From the NCBI GenBank assembly GCA_958510825.1, contig OY294047.1:35809747-35873746 (forward strand): DNA of 64,000 bases, in the 5' to 3' direction. Under the pieces are notes generated by a model that worked only from the letters and a program-made list of their open reading frames with translations, searched no databases and was not told the DNA's origin. Shown here one piece after another: positions 23,601 through 34,953 of this stretch. Each line of letters opens with the position of its first letter. Position 1 is the first letter of the stretch. The stretch is from Brachypterus glaber. Taxonomy: Eukaryota > Arthropoda > Insecta > Coleoptera > Kateretidae. The translations under genes and the position numbers were made by a program.

Positions 23601-25254
23601 TTTTTTTTTGGCTAAAGTTCCGCAATTTTGTCAAAAAAATCATGACGAAGAAACGTGCTCTGTCCTGCTTTGGCAGCCCCAGCAATAATTTCTGACATTT
23701 AAATTTTGTAATTTTGGACATCTATCAAATTTTAAATTAGTTCACAAAATGTTTAAATTCTTAAAGTAATACAAATGTAGAGTATATTTTGGTGTAAAAA
23801 GTTATAAAATACATTAATGTACTAAATAGGATCTCAACATTCAATATTTAATTAAAATTATTCTACACAGCCTGAAAATAAATCTGCACTCATGGAATAC
23901 AATAATATTGAAAAGGTAAATTTTTAATAATAATTAATCATTTTTATACTGCAATAAAGGATTTATGTTCATTTTAGAGAAACATGCCATGAATGGGAGA
24001 AGAGCTTTCATATTTTTAGTATTCTACACACATATTTTTGCATAAAAATAGTATATTGGTTTAAAAGAAGAATTAAAAGGTTAATTTAACATTTCGAAAT
24101 ATAGATAATTCCTAATATACTATAGTACAAGCGCGATTATTTACACTCAGGAGGTGGCCAACATTTAATGATGAATCACATGACTTTTAGATCCCAATTT
24201 AAGAGAAAAATAAGGACTGAAAAAATAATATGAATACTTTTTATAGTTTTAAATTAAATATATTTTTTTGAAATTTAAGAAAATTATTAGTAATTCTAGC
24301 GTCATGTTCCAATCTTGCTCTACTCAGGACTAGAATTATTTTTTAATTCTTGGTTATTGAATATAAATCTTACTAAATTATTATTATAAAAATAAACTAT
24401 AATCTTATGTAATAAAGTATATTTATTACATAATATTACTACATTAAATTTTAATTAAATTTTAATGCTTTTAAGAGTTGGCAAGGTTGCATTGAAGGGG
24501 GATAATACCAAATGTGGTACTGTGCACAGTAATGCATGATAATATCACTTGCACGCAGACCAAATGCCCATTATGCCCGCTATGATAGTGTGTACTACCT
24601 TCTGTGGACCATCGGCTTATAGTGACTTCCAAACCACTGTTTGTAAGGCACAAATAAAATTTTTATACAACAATTCTTAAAGTAGTCCCTATTCTCCCCT
24701 CAACGGATAGGTTTCCTTCTTTTATAGAAATTGAACAAAGTATTATTTCTGCTCCCTGGTTTTTGGTTTTAAAATATTTTTAAGTAATAATATAATAATT
24801 TTTGTATAATATATATTATGTTTACAAAAATATTTAACTTTAGGAAGTAGAAACAAAATAAAGTGAGTAAATTGGCTTAAGCTTATTGGTTAATTGAGGA
24901 AAGTCAAAAGTTACACGTTTGTGAGGTGAGGTGAGCTGGTGCTGTATGGAGTGACTATACTTCAGTTCAAAAAATACTTTAAAATCCTCTTATATTATTG
25001 ATAAGATTATACATAATTTTCTTACCTTAGTATTTTATTTAATAGATAAATATATTTTTTAGATTTTTAATGGAAATTAGGGTTTTAAATCTTACTTATA
25101 AAACCTTATTTATAAAATTCTATTCTACTGACACCTATCTAAATCAAAATATTTACATTGTCAAATCAATGTAATAGGGTTGCCGTCTTGAGTTAATGAA
25201 GGCTTCTACATATATTTTTTTAAGCTCCGGCACGTGCCGGTGCCGGCACCGGAA

Positions 25255-25440
25255 CCTTATAAAATGAAATTCCAAATCTCGTATCCCTAAGCTTAAGGGG
25301 AAAAGAGGGGAAATTTTCGATTTTCATTTGTTGTGTGGCGCTACCCGAAAGGAAGAAAAAAAGGAAAACCAGAGCAAAAACAGACCAAGTACAGATGAAG
25401 TGACCCTAGTCTATAGACACTTTACCTGACTATAGTCAGG
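25255..25440 (-). repeat. Inverted repeat pair, right member
   Basis: Partner of 23400-23600. Next to it, at 25425-25450, is a small hairpin (TTTACCTGACTATAGTCAGG, then TAAA). Confidence 0.55.
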
Positions 25441-25557
25441 TAAAGTGACACTTCAATTACACAAAACCATAGGTAAAACAAAAACTGTCATTAAACAGAC
25501 AGTTATAAAAAAATATTTTATATTTGAAGTTTATACTTTTATAGGTATATTTTTAAA

Positions 25558-27602
25558 ATGGGAAATGAATGTGTAAGTATATACATAGTTTATTGTGTTT
25601 AAAAAGTCTTTCTCGGACCTATACTACAGGTACTGATTTATTCCAGAAAAAAAGAATCGAATATTTTGTTTTTTCTACGACTCTGTTAGAATGTAGGCAA
25701 ATCCCAATAAACAATGGCCTGGCGTATTTTAACATGAGAATAGTATATTCTATAACTAGTATGGAATAGACAATATTCCGCGAGAGCGTAAAGTTTGTCA
25801 TACGAGCCGGCAGGCGAGTATGACGGTCCCGCGAGCGCGGAATGACTATTCCATACATGTTGTAGACTATACTTTTTCTTCGGCTGCAAATATGAAACAC
25901 TGTATGGCTTTAAACTGCGGAAAAGGTTAAAACAATGTTTTTTTGTGACTCGACATTATAAATGCAACAAAACACACATTTTTAAATAAAGCAATTAATG
26001 TTATTAAATAATTTTATCAAATCGGTACTTAAAAAAGTTTTTTATTTAATTTTAGCACATATTTACAAATTATAATGCAAAAATCGAAGGTTATGTCAAA
26101 TTGTTTGAAAGATATCAGGTTTAAATATTTAACAATCGATGGAGCAGTTTTAATTTTTTTAACTAAATTGATAAAAAACTGGTCAAATATTAAAAAAAAC
26201 TAATAAACTTTATGTAATTTTAACGCAAAACTTTAAATTGCATTAAATTATTGAATATTTCATGGTAAAATAAATATATTTTTGCTTTACTTTTATAAAC
26301 AAGAGATGGCACTACATGTGCTCATTCTAACACTTGATACGGAATACCGTATCTAGAGCTAGAATGGATTCATTCTATGTTTCAAAAGTGTGTGTATTTG
26401 CTTACATTCTAAAGCAGTCGTAGAAAAATTTACTACCACATCCTTTAGTGTGGAAAATGAATAACTCAGAAAATTATATTTTTTTAGAAAATTTCCTCAT
26501 AAGTCTATTTTTATTTTGACCGAGACATATTTTAATATCACTCAAATGAGTGACAAGTTATCTTTAAAAGAAGGATATCGTTTTAAAGATGAGTTTTTGG
26601 GCTAAATGAAAATAATATGTTTTTGTTTAAACAAAGTGCAAAATGATGAAAAGAAATGATGAAAAACTATTTAATAAGTTTATTTGTTAATTTTGATCAA
26701 AATCATTATTAAACAATTTTTGTGTTATCGTAAACGTGACAACAATGCTAACATGCTAAACGCCTCTATCTATTTTTTGTTTTAAATATTATGTTTATGT
26801 TTTAGTTACCGAATTTATTCATTTTAAAAATTCCATAAATAGTATAATAGTATATTAATAACAAAAATGTTTTTAGAGTGTATGTGAAAGTTGTCGAGCA
26901 AACAATGGATTTTTAACTGAAACCTGCAATAAAACCCAAAAAAATAATCAATTTTTAGATTTAATGAATAATCGAGATGCCAATGATTCTGCCGTTTTTC
27001 TATTTGATGAACTGGAAGTTTCAGAAAAACTACCAAATGTATGGAACTGCAAAACTGATAAAGAACTTTTGTTTAAAAAGTTAGCACCTAAATATTTTTT
27101 AAAAAATAATTTTATATCTAAAAATTTTGAATTAGAAAAAAATTATGAATTAAATGATACATCATGCTTAGTTAAAGAAATAGTAGATGATATCAGCAGT
27201 AATCAAAAATCAAACAATGAATTAAAAATAATCCACGAGGAGGGGCCAAAAACTGTATATGATAACATAGAGAAAAAAGTGGTTACAACTTTACATGGAG
27301 GAAATTTGGGCGATACCAGGACACGAAAACTAAGTATCGATGGACAAGAACAATTTTGTAGATGTGTTTGTACATGTGTATGTACCTGCGTTTGTACATG
27401 CAATAAACCTAGAGATTCAAGAAAATTGAGATTGTACAATTGTGAAAACATATGGGATTCAGAAAAATCAGAAATATTAAATAAAACAAATCAGAAAAGA
27501 CATTCAGAAAAACAATTATCGTTGAAAATAAATTTGCGGTCAAGATATGTTGATAAAGACATATCAGAATTAATTAAGAAAAGAAAATTAAGAAAGAAAT
27601 GA
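25558..27602 (+). CDS. Unknown protein with MGNECS start and Cys-x-Cys repeat (2 exons, predicted)
   Basis: The family is not recognised. The large exon (26877-27602) is open for 241 codons. It starts directly after TTTTTAG with an in-frame stop immediately upstream, so it must be spliced. The proposed first exon (25558-25572) is ATG plus four codons, ending in a GTAAGT donor in the same phase. The join gives MGNECSVCESCRANNG. That start fits the N-myristoylation consensus (Gly2, Ser6) with a neighbouring Cys, and contains CxxCxxC. The middle is acidic and Asn/Lys-rich. At residues ~157-170 there is RCVCTCVCTCVCTC, from an 18-bp DNA repeat, reminiscent of metal-binding Cys-x-Cys runs. The tail is basic (KKRKLRKK), possibly a nuclear signal. 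AATAAA follows at 27673. The intron holds a family D element. The joining is inference. Confidence 0.5.
25671..26427 (+). mobile_element. Family D: P-like non-autonomous element with THAP start
   Basis: The inverted ends (about 34 bp) read TTTTCTACGACTCTGTTAGA on the left and TTTTCTACGACTGCTTTAGA on the right, each followed by ATGTA-GGCAAAT-type sequence. Inside, at 25890-25928, a short frame reads MKHCMALNCGKG and runs into GGTTAA. This resembles the beginning of a THAP zinc finger (C-x4-C), the DNA-binding domain of P-element and THAP9 transposases. The subterminal stretch 25757-25857 is an imperfect GC-richer hairpin. The element lies in the intron of the MGNECS gene. A second copy in the opposite orientation is at 61287-62765. 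Confidence 0.6.
27355..27408 (+). repeat. Short in-frame tandem repeat encoding Cys-x-Cys
   Basis: Degenerate units of TGTGTATGTACC keep the reading frame and encode alternating Cys with Val or Thr. They lie inside the second exon of the MGNECS gene. Confidence 0.8.
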
Positions 27603-27672
27603 TATACGTAGACTAATAGCCCAAATTATTTCGATTTACCCTCAAGTATATTCTTTGCTTTCTACTACTAAC

Positions 27673-27678
27673 AATAAA
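27673..27678 (+). terminator. Polyadenylation signal after the MGNECS gene
   Basis: AATAAA, 70 bases after the TGA at 27600-27602. Confidence 0.5.
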
Positions 27679-27953
27679 CTTAAATGCTAAATCTTTCGTC
27701 CTGACAGGTTGCACCAAAAATTGTATTAGTTATTTATTTATTTTTATAGTGATACAGGAGCATTATCTATCTGAGTAACAAATCGGATCAAGGAAGCTAT
27801 GAATAGTGGTTTAAAAATTACTTTTAGTGATATTTTTGTTACCCATTGTGATCTTGATAATTTTTAATATTTAGGTTAAATTGACTGTCATTTTACATCT
27901 TACATTTTCCTGCTAAAGCAAATTATTTAAATTCTTTTTATAAATGTCAAAAT
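27679..27953. other. Short gap, nothing recognised
   Basis: AT-rich sequence between the MGNECS gene and the tandem duplication. Confidence 0.4.
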
Positions 27954-28025
27954 AATGTTTTGGTTGACAATGAATTTAAAACAAGATAAAAACCTTACAT
28001 AGGGTAAAACCCCCAATTATTGGCA

Positions 28026-28390
28026 TAATATGTTACGGCCTGTACACTATCTGTATTACGGCCACTAGACTACATTAGTTTATTAGTTACAATGCGTACC
28101 GCTCGCGCCACCACATGTCGTTCTAGTCATTGGAATAAAATATAATTAGCAGTGGGTGTTCTGTGATAATTAGTAGCACATAACTGGGGGTCTATTCTGG
28201 TTTCGAGCGGATTTTTTCCCCCTGATATTTCGATGAACATGGGCGGAGCTACACGGTCTAGGCCAATCAAATCATCAGAAGAACTACTGTGAAGTTGGCT
28301 TTCACGCGTGAATAAAACTCACCGAAATGAGAATAGACCCCCCGGTGTTTTAATTAACATGTACACCTAATCAACAATCTACAATGGGCA
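28026..28390. mobile_element. 365-bp insertion in unit 1, containing a smaller MITE
   Basis: This segment is absent from unit 2 at the junction after TTGGCA. GGCA occurs at both edges (28022-28025 and 28387-28390). It contains the 158-bp inverted-end element listed next. Confidence 0.7.
28186..28343. mobile_element. 158-bp MITE with GGGGGTCTATTCT ends
   Basis: The left end GGGGGTCTATTCTGGTTTCG pairs with the right end, which in reverse complement reads GGGGGTCTATTCTCATTTCG. There is no coding capacity. Confidence 0.75.
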
Positions 28391-28660
28391 CTTTAAGAAA
28401 TTTTCCACATATAACTTATTAAATATTTCATGTTATCAAGAATAAAATATTTTACATCATTTGGCAGTTATTCTATTTTATATATTATATAAAATTTAAA
28501 CTGAGATCTTAATAATATTAAAGAATTTTTTAAATTAATTACAAGAATACACAATTTCGTATTATTGGCACCTTTTTGCTAATGACTGGCATCCAGATTT
28601 TCCTATTATTGGCACCTAACTTTTGCTTTAAAGCAACGGAAAAAAATTACTGAGTACTTT

Positions 28661-29435
28661 CCCAGGTAGCAAAATAACATGACATTCACGTGAAAGTCAC
28701 GTTAATATGTGACATGTGATGTTAAGATTGTAGTCTCATTTAACAAGAATGTAGCATGGTGGGGATGTCCTAAGTCCGCCCCTACTAACATCACACAATG
28801 ACATCCCGAAAATAACGTGTTTGTGACTTCATAAATCCACATTCCTGTTATATCTAATATCTTATGGATGCCGTTACTGGTACTTTAATATTTAAATAAT
28901 ATTTTAGGACATTAGCTTTTTCTAAATTAAAACCATTAAAAACGCTATAACCCTATAAAAAATTCGGATTTAAAATCAATCAGTAATTGAAACAATCACA
29001 GATTGAAAAAGATTCTAAATACGAAATTGCAGATTAAGCGAAGAATATATTCCTTTAATCCGTGTCCTTGGTCTTGAGAAGCCCGGCAGAGCCCCCTTTC
29101 CATTGGAAATCGTATAATGTGTATACAATTTCCTTATAATAATTTAGTCTATCAACATCATCTTATATCGATTTTTTTGCTTCGAACGTCGGTGAGAAGC
29201 AAAATAACATGACATTCACGTGAAAGCCACGTTAATATGTGACATGCTATATATTCACAGCGTTGCTAAATATTTGTTATTAAATAACATGGTTGTCACG
29301 TCACACGTGTTACGTTGCAAATGTGATGTTAAATACATGTTATTTTTCAATATTATGTGATGTTATGATTTAGTTAAAAAATACACCCAAAAGTGATGTT
29401 AATTTCTTGTAATATAACATCCCTTGCTACCTGGG
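28661..29435. mobile_element. 775-bp TIR element with CCCAGGTAGCAA ends, only in unit 1
   Basis: It starts CCCAGGTAGCAA and ends TTGCTACCTGGG. Unit 2 lacks it (TACTTTTTGTTG at about 30748), so the boundaries come from direct comparison. Inside, AAAATAACATGACATTCACG, then a GAAAGTCACGTTAATATG block, occurs twice in direct orientation (28670 and 29200). No transposase is seen. The TSD is at most TTT and uncertain. Confidence 0.75.
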
Positions 29436-30405
29436 TTTTTGTTGAATAATAAATATTTTAGGATTTTTACTAAAGAGGCTAATTATTGGCACCTGTGCCA
29501 ATAATTAGAAATTAGTTTAATTTTGTATACCAATTGTTGGCACCGTCGAAATTAAATAAAAATGTAAAGAAAAATAAACTTTTTAAGGCTAATTAATAAG
29601 TAGAATGCATATACTTACTAAAATTATCGAGAAGAAATAGTAAGTCCATTAATAAACGTCTTTTACTAACCTTCTATTTAAAGCACTTCCTTAGCACAAA
29701 CCTTAAAAATTCACACTTACGTAGTTCACACGAAACTAGTAAGACTACTGCCAGGGGGGGGAATATGTTTTTCGCATTTAAAGTATAATATTTAGCAATA
29801 TTGCCTCTTCATAAAAAAAAATAGTTAGATTAAGGTACCAATGGAGATTCTTTTTATATAAACTAAAATATCACTCCAGTGTCAATAATTAGCGGAGTGT
29901 CAACGATTGGGGGTTTTACCCTAATATGGAACTAAATTTATTCTGCCACCCATACAACAAGAAAAAAATGACCATCAACTCAGATAGATATATACCCGGA
30001 GTCCATTTCTGCCGAAATTTTTTAAAAAGCATTAATCGGTTTTATCAAGGTGGGCATTGAAATCGTACATTTTACAACATAGTTTGATTTAGTTGGACAG
30101 GTAAGAATTAATTTTTAAAATAAGGTTATTTATTTGTCAAATTTAAAACATATCAAAGCAAAAACACAGTATCCTTTTTGATTTTTTTTTTCTAAAAATT
30201 AAAATTAGTAGAATAAAATTTATCGGAAAAATAAAACAACCTAATTTACATAACTTTTCTAATTATAACGCATTATAAGAATAATTTAAATAGTACAATA
30301 CAAAATACTAACAAAAAATTCAGTACTTACTGCATTTTATCCTGGACAGTTTTTGTCAAAAGCTTAACCCAACTTTTAAAATCTTTTGTCAAAATTATAT
30401 GATAT

Positions 30406-31732
30406 AATGTTTTGGTTGACAATGAATTTAAAACAAGATAAAAATCTTACATAGGGTAAAACCCCCAATTATTGGCAGTTTAAGAAATTTTCCATATATA
30501 TTTCATTATAACTTATTAAATAGTTCATGTTATTAAGAATAAAATATTTTACATCATTTAGTAGTTATTCTATTTTATATATTATATAAACTGAGATCTT
30601 AATAATATTAAAGAATTTTTTAAATTAATTACAAGAATACACAATTTCGTATTATTGGCACCTTTTTGCTAACGACGCATCCAGATTTTCCTATTATTGG
30701 CACCTAACTTTTGCTTTAAAGCAACGGAAAAAAATTACTGATTACCTACTTTTTGTTGAATAATAAATATTTTAGGATTTTTACAAAAGAGGCTAATTAT
30801 TGGCACCTGTTTCAATAATTAGAATTTAGTTTAATTTTGTATACCAATTGTTGACACCGTCGAAATTAAATAAAAATGTAAAGAAAAATAAACTTTTTAA
30901 GGCTAATTAATAAGTAGAATGCATATACTTACTAAAATTATCGAGAAAAAATAGTAAGTCCATTAACCATTAATAAACGTCTTTTACTAACCTTCTATTT
31001 AAAGCACTTCCTTAGCACAAACCTTAAAAATTCACACTTACTTAGTTCACACGAAACTAGTAAGACTACTGCCCAGGGGGGGGGGGGAATATGTTTTTCG
31101 CATTTAAAGTATAATATTTAGCAATATTGCCCCTTCATAAAAAAAAATTGTTAGATTAAGGTACCAATGGAGATTCTTTTTATATAAACGAAAATATCAC
31201 TCCAGTGCCAATAACTAGCGGAGTGTCAACGATTGGGGGTTTTACCCTAATATGGAACTAAATTTATTCTGCCAACCATACAACAAGAAACAAATGACCA
31301 TCGATAGATAATACCCGGAGTTTACCTCCATTTCTGCCGAAATTTTTTAAAAAGCATTAATCATTTTTATCAAGGTGGGCATTGAAATCGTACATTTTAC
31401 AACATAGTTTGATTTAGTTGGACAGGTAAGAATTAATTTTTAAAGTAAGATTATTTATTTGTCAAATTCAAAACATATCAAAGCAAAAACACAGTATCCG
31501 CTTTGATTTTTTTTTTCTAAAAATTAAAATTAGTCGAATAAAATTTATCGGAAAAATAAAACAATCTAATTTACATAACTTTTCTAATTATAACGCATTA
31601 TAAGAATAATTTAAATAGTACAATACAAAAAACTAACAAAAAATCCAGTACTTACTGTATTTTATCCTGGACAGTTTTTGTCAAAAGCTTAACCCAACTT
31701 TTAAAATCTCTTGTAAAAATTATATGATATTG
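30406..31732 (+). repeat. Tandem segmental duplication, unit 2
   Basis: A head-to-tail copy of unit 1 without its two insertions. It preserves the empty sites. The right end runs into an inverted copy of its own terminal sequence (31733-31800). Confidence 0.88.
30452..31249. mobile_element. TIR element with AGGGTAAAACCCCCAAT ends, uninterrupted copy
   Basis: Same ends as 28000-29923, and about 800 bases long. There is no coding capacity. Confidence 0.7.
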
Positions 31733-31805
31733 TAAAATTTACGATTTCAATGCCTCCCTTGATAAAACCTAAAATGCTTTTTAAAAAAATTCGTCAGATT
31801 TAAAG
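31321..31805. mobile_element. 485-bp element with ~75-bp inverted ends
   Basis: The left arm contains TTTTTTAAAAAGCATTAATC and GTGGGCATTGAAATCGTACA. The right arm (31733-31800) is their reverse complement with few changes. The matching copy in unit 1 (about 29995-30405) lacks the right arm, because the tandem duplication joint falls just before it. Confidence 0.65.
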
Positions 31806-32156
31806 GTAGTTTATACCTAACACTTAACTATCACTAACACTAATTTAACCTTAGAAAAGTTAGTTTTTTGACAAATATGTGACATTTGAATTTTAAAATT
31901 ATTGTGGTAAATAAATTGGAAACAAATGGGAAATGAAAGTGTAAGTAAAAATATTTACTAACAATTGCAATTATGTATTATAATATATAATAAAAACGAC
32001 ATTTCGTCGACAAAAAATGACTATCATAAAATGATTAATAATTACACTGCTTTACAATAAAAAATTTGCCGATACCATTTTAGTTGATTCTAGCTAGACC
32101 CATTTGGTGCGCTGTTTTCGGAACCTTGCTTCCTTTTTCTCCTTCAGCCAAAGAAC
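31806..32156. other. Gap with a possible stray exon
   Basis: At 31926-31940 the sequence ATGGGAAATGAA, then AGT, then GTAAGTA repeats the proposed first exon and donor of the MGNECS gene with one codon changed. No following exon was found. The rest is featureless. Confidence 0.35.
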
Positions 32157-32410
32157 CAACGAACTAATAACTCTTCTCTCTAGAATAGGCATTTCATTCG
32201 TTAAAACTGACAAAAACGTCGGCAACATAAACATTTGTCTGTCTTACTCCCACATCTTTGTTTTAACAGAGACAACAATACCAGTTACTGGTAATTGTTA
32301 TTGTTCAGGCCTGAATATACCTACTATTTGTTTACAAACAAACCGAGATGTTGGCGATACTTTATTTTAACGGTATGCGTATTCTAGAAAGAAGAGTTAT
32401 TAGTTCGTTG
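32157..32410 (+). mobile_element. CAACGAAC MITE, copy 1 of a triplet (254 bp)
   Basis: It begins CAACGAACTAATAACTCTTC and ends in the inverse GAGTTATTAGTTCGTTG. The next copy starts at the following base. Confidence 0.8.
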
Positions 32411-32553
32411 CAACGAACTAATAATTCTCTCTAGAATAGGCATTTCATTTGTAAAAACTGACAAAAACGTAGCCAACATATACATTTGTCTGTCTTACTC
32501 ACACAGCTTTGTTCTAACAGAGACAATAACAGAAAAGAGTTATTAGTTCGTTG
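32411..32553 (+). mobile_element. CAACGAAC MITE, copy 2 (143 bp, internally deleted)
   Basis: The same two ends as copy 1, with about 110 bases missing from the middle. It abuts both neighbours without spacer. Confidence 0.8.
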
Positions 32554-32807
32554 CAACGAACTAATAACTCTTCTTTCTAGAATACGCATACCGTTAAAAT
32601 AAAGTATGGCAAACATCTCGGTTTGTTTGTAAACAAATAGTAGGTATATTTAGGCCTGAACAATAACAACTACCAGTAACTGGTATTGTTGTTTCTGTTA
32701 GAACAAAGATGTGCGAGTAAGACAGACGAATGTTTATGTTGCCAACGTGTTTGTCAGTTTTAACGAATGAAATGCCTATTCTAGAGAGAAGAGTTATTGG
32801 TTCGTTG
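32554..32807 (-). mobile_element. CAACGAAC MITE, copy 3 (254 bp, inverted)
   Basis: The reverse complement of copy 1 along its full length with scattered substitutions. Copies 1 and 3 therefore form a large inverted repeat around copy 2. Confidence 0.8.
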
Positions 32808-33214
32808 CCTTCAGCTCGCGCACAGTGTTTTTTTTTGCCTATAGTTGTAGTAGAAAAATAATTTTGTAAATCGGCTCATAAATAGGTATATTTAAGCTCA
32901 GTATTCCGTGAGCACTGCAGAGAGGTACTCGTGTAAGTAAGGCAGCGAACGTGTGAAAAAAATATATAAAAGGGATGATTCTACCCAATTAAGGGGTGAG
33001 GGTAGAATTTTTTAAATGCCAAATTCATTTTTAGCGAGTCTCAAAACCCACAAATACCAATTTTTTTTAAACGAAAATATGTGATATCTTTAACTTTCCC
33101 TTGTAAAATCTTTAGGGTTGATTATCACCAACAATTTTTTTCAGCATTAAACAATATGTAAGTAAACAATAAAATAAAGTTGGGTATAAAACCCTTGTAA
33201 ACTAGTATTATTAA
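32808..33214. other. Gene-free stretch
   Basis: No coding sequence is recognised. A GGGGTGAGGGTAGAATTTTT motif near 32993 resembles the satellite unit of 40.5-41.2 kb. Confidence 0.4.
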
Positions 33215-34140
33215 TCGGACACGGTGGGTTTGAATGCACATTAAATGCGAATATCGAGAATACTAAATTTTTCTCTTGGATAATATTTCCCGCATCCGTA
33301 CGATTAATTTTACACCAAAAAGAGCAAAATCCGTCAGGCGCTTTTTGAGAAAACTTTAATTTTGTGCATTAACCGGCAAAAAGGCAAGGTTTTATATTAG
33401 AATTTTTTTGTTTCGCCTAAATAGTTGTTGATTTTTCAAAATATTCCTTTTTTGTTAATTTAAAATGTTAAAGTATATTAAAAAAATCACCGACTTGTGC
33501 TTAAAAACGTCTTATAAAAAGATTTTTTATACTATTTTTTCTTCTGAAGACCAAAAACAATATCAACCAAAAATGTTCATTTTTCATTCGTCTTTCTTTT
33601 TATGGACTAGAAAAAATGCAATAGAAAAACAAGTGTCATAATAAAGCTCATTTCGACACATTTGGGTGTCATATAGCAAATTTTATAAAACGGAAACAGA
33701 GAACATATCATTTAATTTTTGCGTTTATCCTTATCATGTAGGAGAATGGATCAACTTAGATTGCTTTTTCTACGAAAAATATTTTGTTGCCAAGTAACAA
33801 GCTATGAGATCTGCGTTATTTTTGTTTAAAAAAAAGAATCGAAAAGAAAAATTCGAAAAAAATGTTTTTCAACAATTTTTTTTAAGGATTTTTAGTCTTT
33901 AGGTACGTCAAAGCGTTCTTAAGAAATAATTATAATCAGTTTCCAACGCGTTGAAACGCAGATTTTTTTCAAAAGGATTAATATTCTATGTTGATACTTT
34001 TGGTAAAATAAACGTATGTTTTCTCGAATTACGTCATGCTCGCATAGCTTTTTACAATAGAAAAAAGTACTGTCATATGGAAAAACAAAAGCATTTGGGT
34101 TTTATAATATCTTCTAAAAGCCCTAGTATTCTAATGTCAA

Positions 34141-34564
34141 CACGGAAAAAAAAATTATAGCTAGGAGCGCTATAACACACATACCAAGCAAATTATAATC
34201 GCTTATTATATAAATACAAGGCTTTCTCTTACAATTATGGCAGTCAGTGTAAAAATTTATATGAAATACTTTAATTGTTTAGTGAATAATAAAATATAAC
34301 AAATAGAATGGCATTTATAGCTTAAATAGATTTAATTATTGTCCGTGCTAATAATTTTTATAATATAATAAAATTTCTGTAAATTTATAATAGTGCCTGT
34401 AATAAATATAATCGTGTCTGTAATATATATAATCGTTTCCAATTTATTTTTAACATTATTAGTTATTGTGTCCCTTATAATCTATAGCTTAAATCACTAT
34501 AATTTGCCACTGTTACCAAATATCTTATAATGTATAGCGCAGAGCCCACTAATTTCTTTCCGTG
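34141..34564 (+). mobile_element. Family B MITE, copy 2 (424 bp)
   Basis: The ends CACGGAAA...TTTCCGTG are flanked by AA on each side. It is almost identical to copy 3 (48216-48640) in the same orientation and to copy 1 (9288-9712) in reverse. It is nested inside the foldback element. Confidence 0.88.
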
Positions 34565-34608
34565 AACAAAAAATAAACCCAAATGTGTGCTTAATTCCAA
34601 ATAGAAAG

Positions 34609-34953
34609 TAGATAATAGTTATTTATGGTACTAGTGGGTAAAGTAAGATATTGCCCATATTGGCTGACGCCTCGCAGGTTAATTTTCGAGAGGGCAATAT
34701 CGGTTTACCCATGAGTTCCATACAAGGTTTTATCCAATAAAGAGCTTAGGAATTCATATTATTATTATCAAAAATTTTAATGACATTTAATAGAAAATAA
34801 TTTGACAAGTGACAGTTGAGTGGGTAAAATAAATAATTATCCACTCAATAAAGTAAAAGCCACGCGGGGGTTATTATTGAGTTTATCTATTTAAAATAAA
34901 GCTGGTAATTGTCTTATTATGTATTGGATAAAATATCTTTACGGTTTGCATTT
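34609..34953 (-). repeat. Dispersed ~350-bp repeat with hairpin end, copy 2
   Basis: The reverse complement of 16571-16925, including the GGCTGACGCCTCGCAGGTTA hairpin core, which here has lost one arm (the ATTAACCTGC side). Confidence 0.7.

Larger units (their letters stand above)
23066..25557. other. Gene-free stretch with an inverted repeat pair
   Basis: No gene is supported. A ~190-bp block at 23400-23600 returns inverted and diverged at 25255-25440. The motif ACTCGGCTAGGCCTCG near 23240, with a CTAGGTTCGGTGCATAATAT block, resembles 17690-17770 inside the piggyBac-like element. A short ATCGGCTTATAGTGACTT block near 24610 resembles one near 60260. Confidence 0.45.
28000..29923. mobile_element. 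TIR element with AGGGTAAAACCCCCAAT ends, in unit 1
   Basis: The left end TAGGGTAAAACCCCCAATTA is mirrored by CGATTGGGGGTTTTACCCTA at 29923. The interior repeats ATTATTGGCACC motifs. It is interrupted by two further insertions. The uninterrupted version is at 30452-31249. Confidence 0.7.
27954..30405 (+). repeat. Tandem segmental duplication, unit 1
   Basis: It begins AATGTTTTGGTTGACAATG and is followed head to tail by unit 2 (30406-31732), which starts with the same sequence. The two are nearly identical where they align. Unit 1 is about 1.1 kb longer because of insertions at 28026-28390 and 28661-29435. Confidence 0.88.

Noticed and set aside
24471..24653. 60-codon minus-strand ORF with His/Ser-rich centre
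   Set aside because: No domain, no splice context and no poly(A) signal; part of it resembles a dispersed block near 60260.
27203..27451. 82-codon minus-strand ORF
   Set aside because: It is the antisense shadow of the second exon of the MGNECS gene.
32104..32616. Two ORFs (88 codons plus, 61 codons minus)
   Set aside because: They lie in the inverted MITE triplet and are mirror translations of the same repeat.
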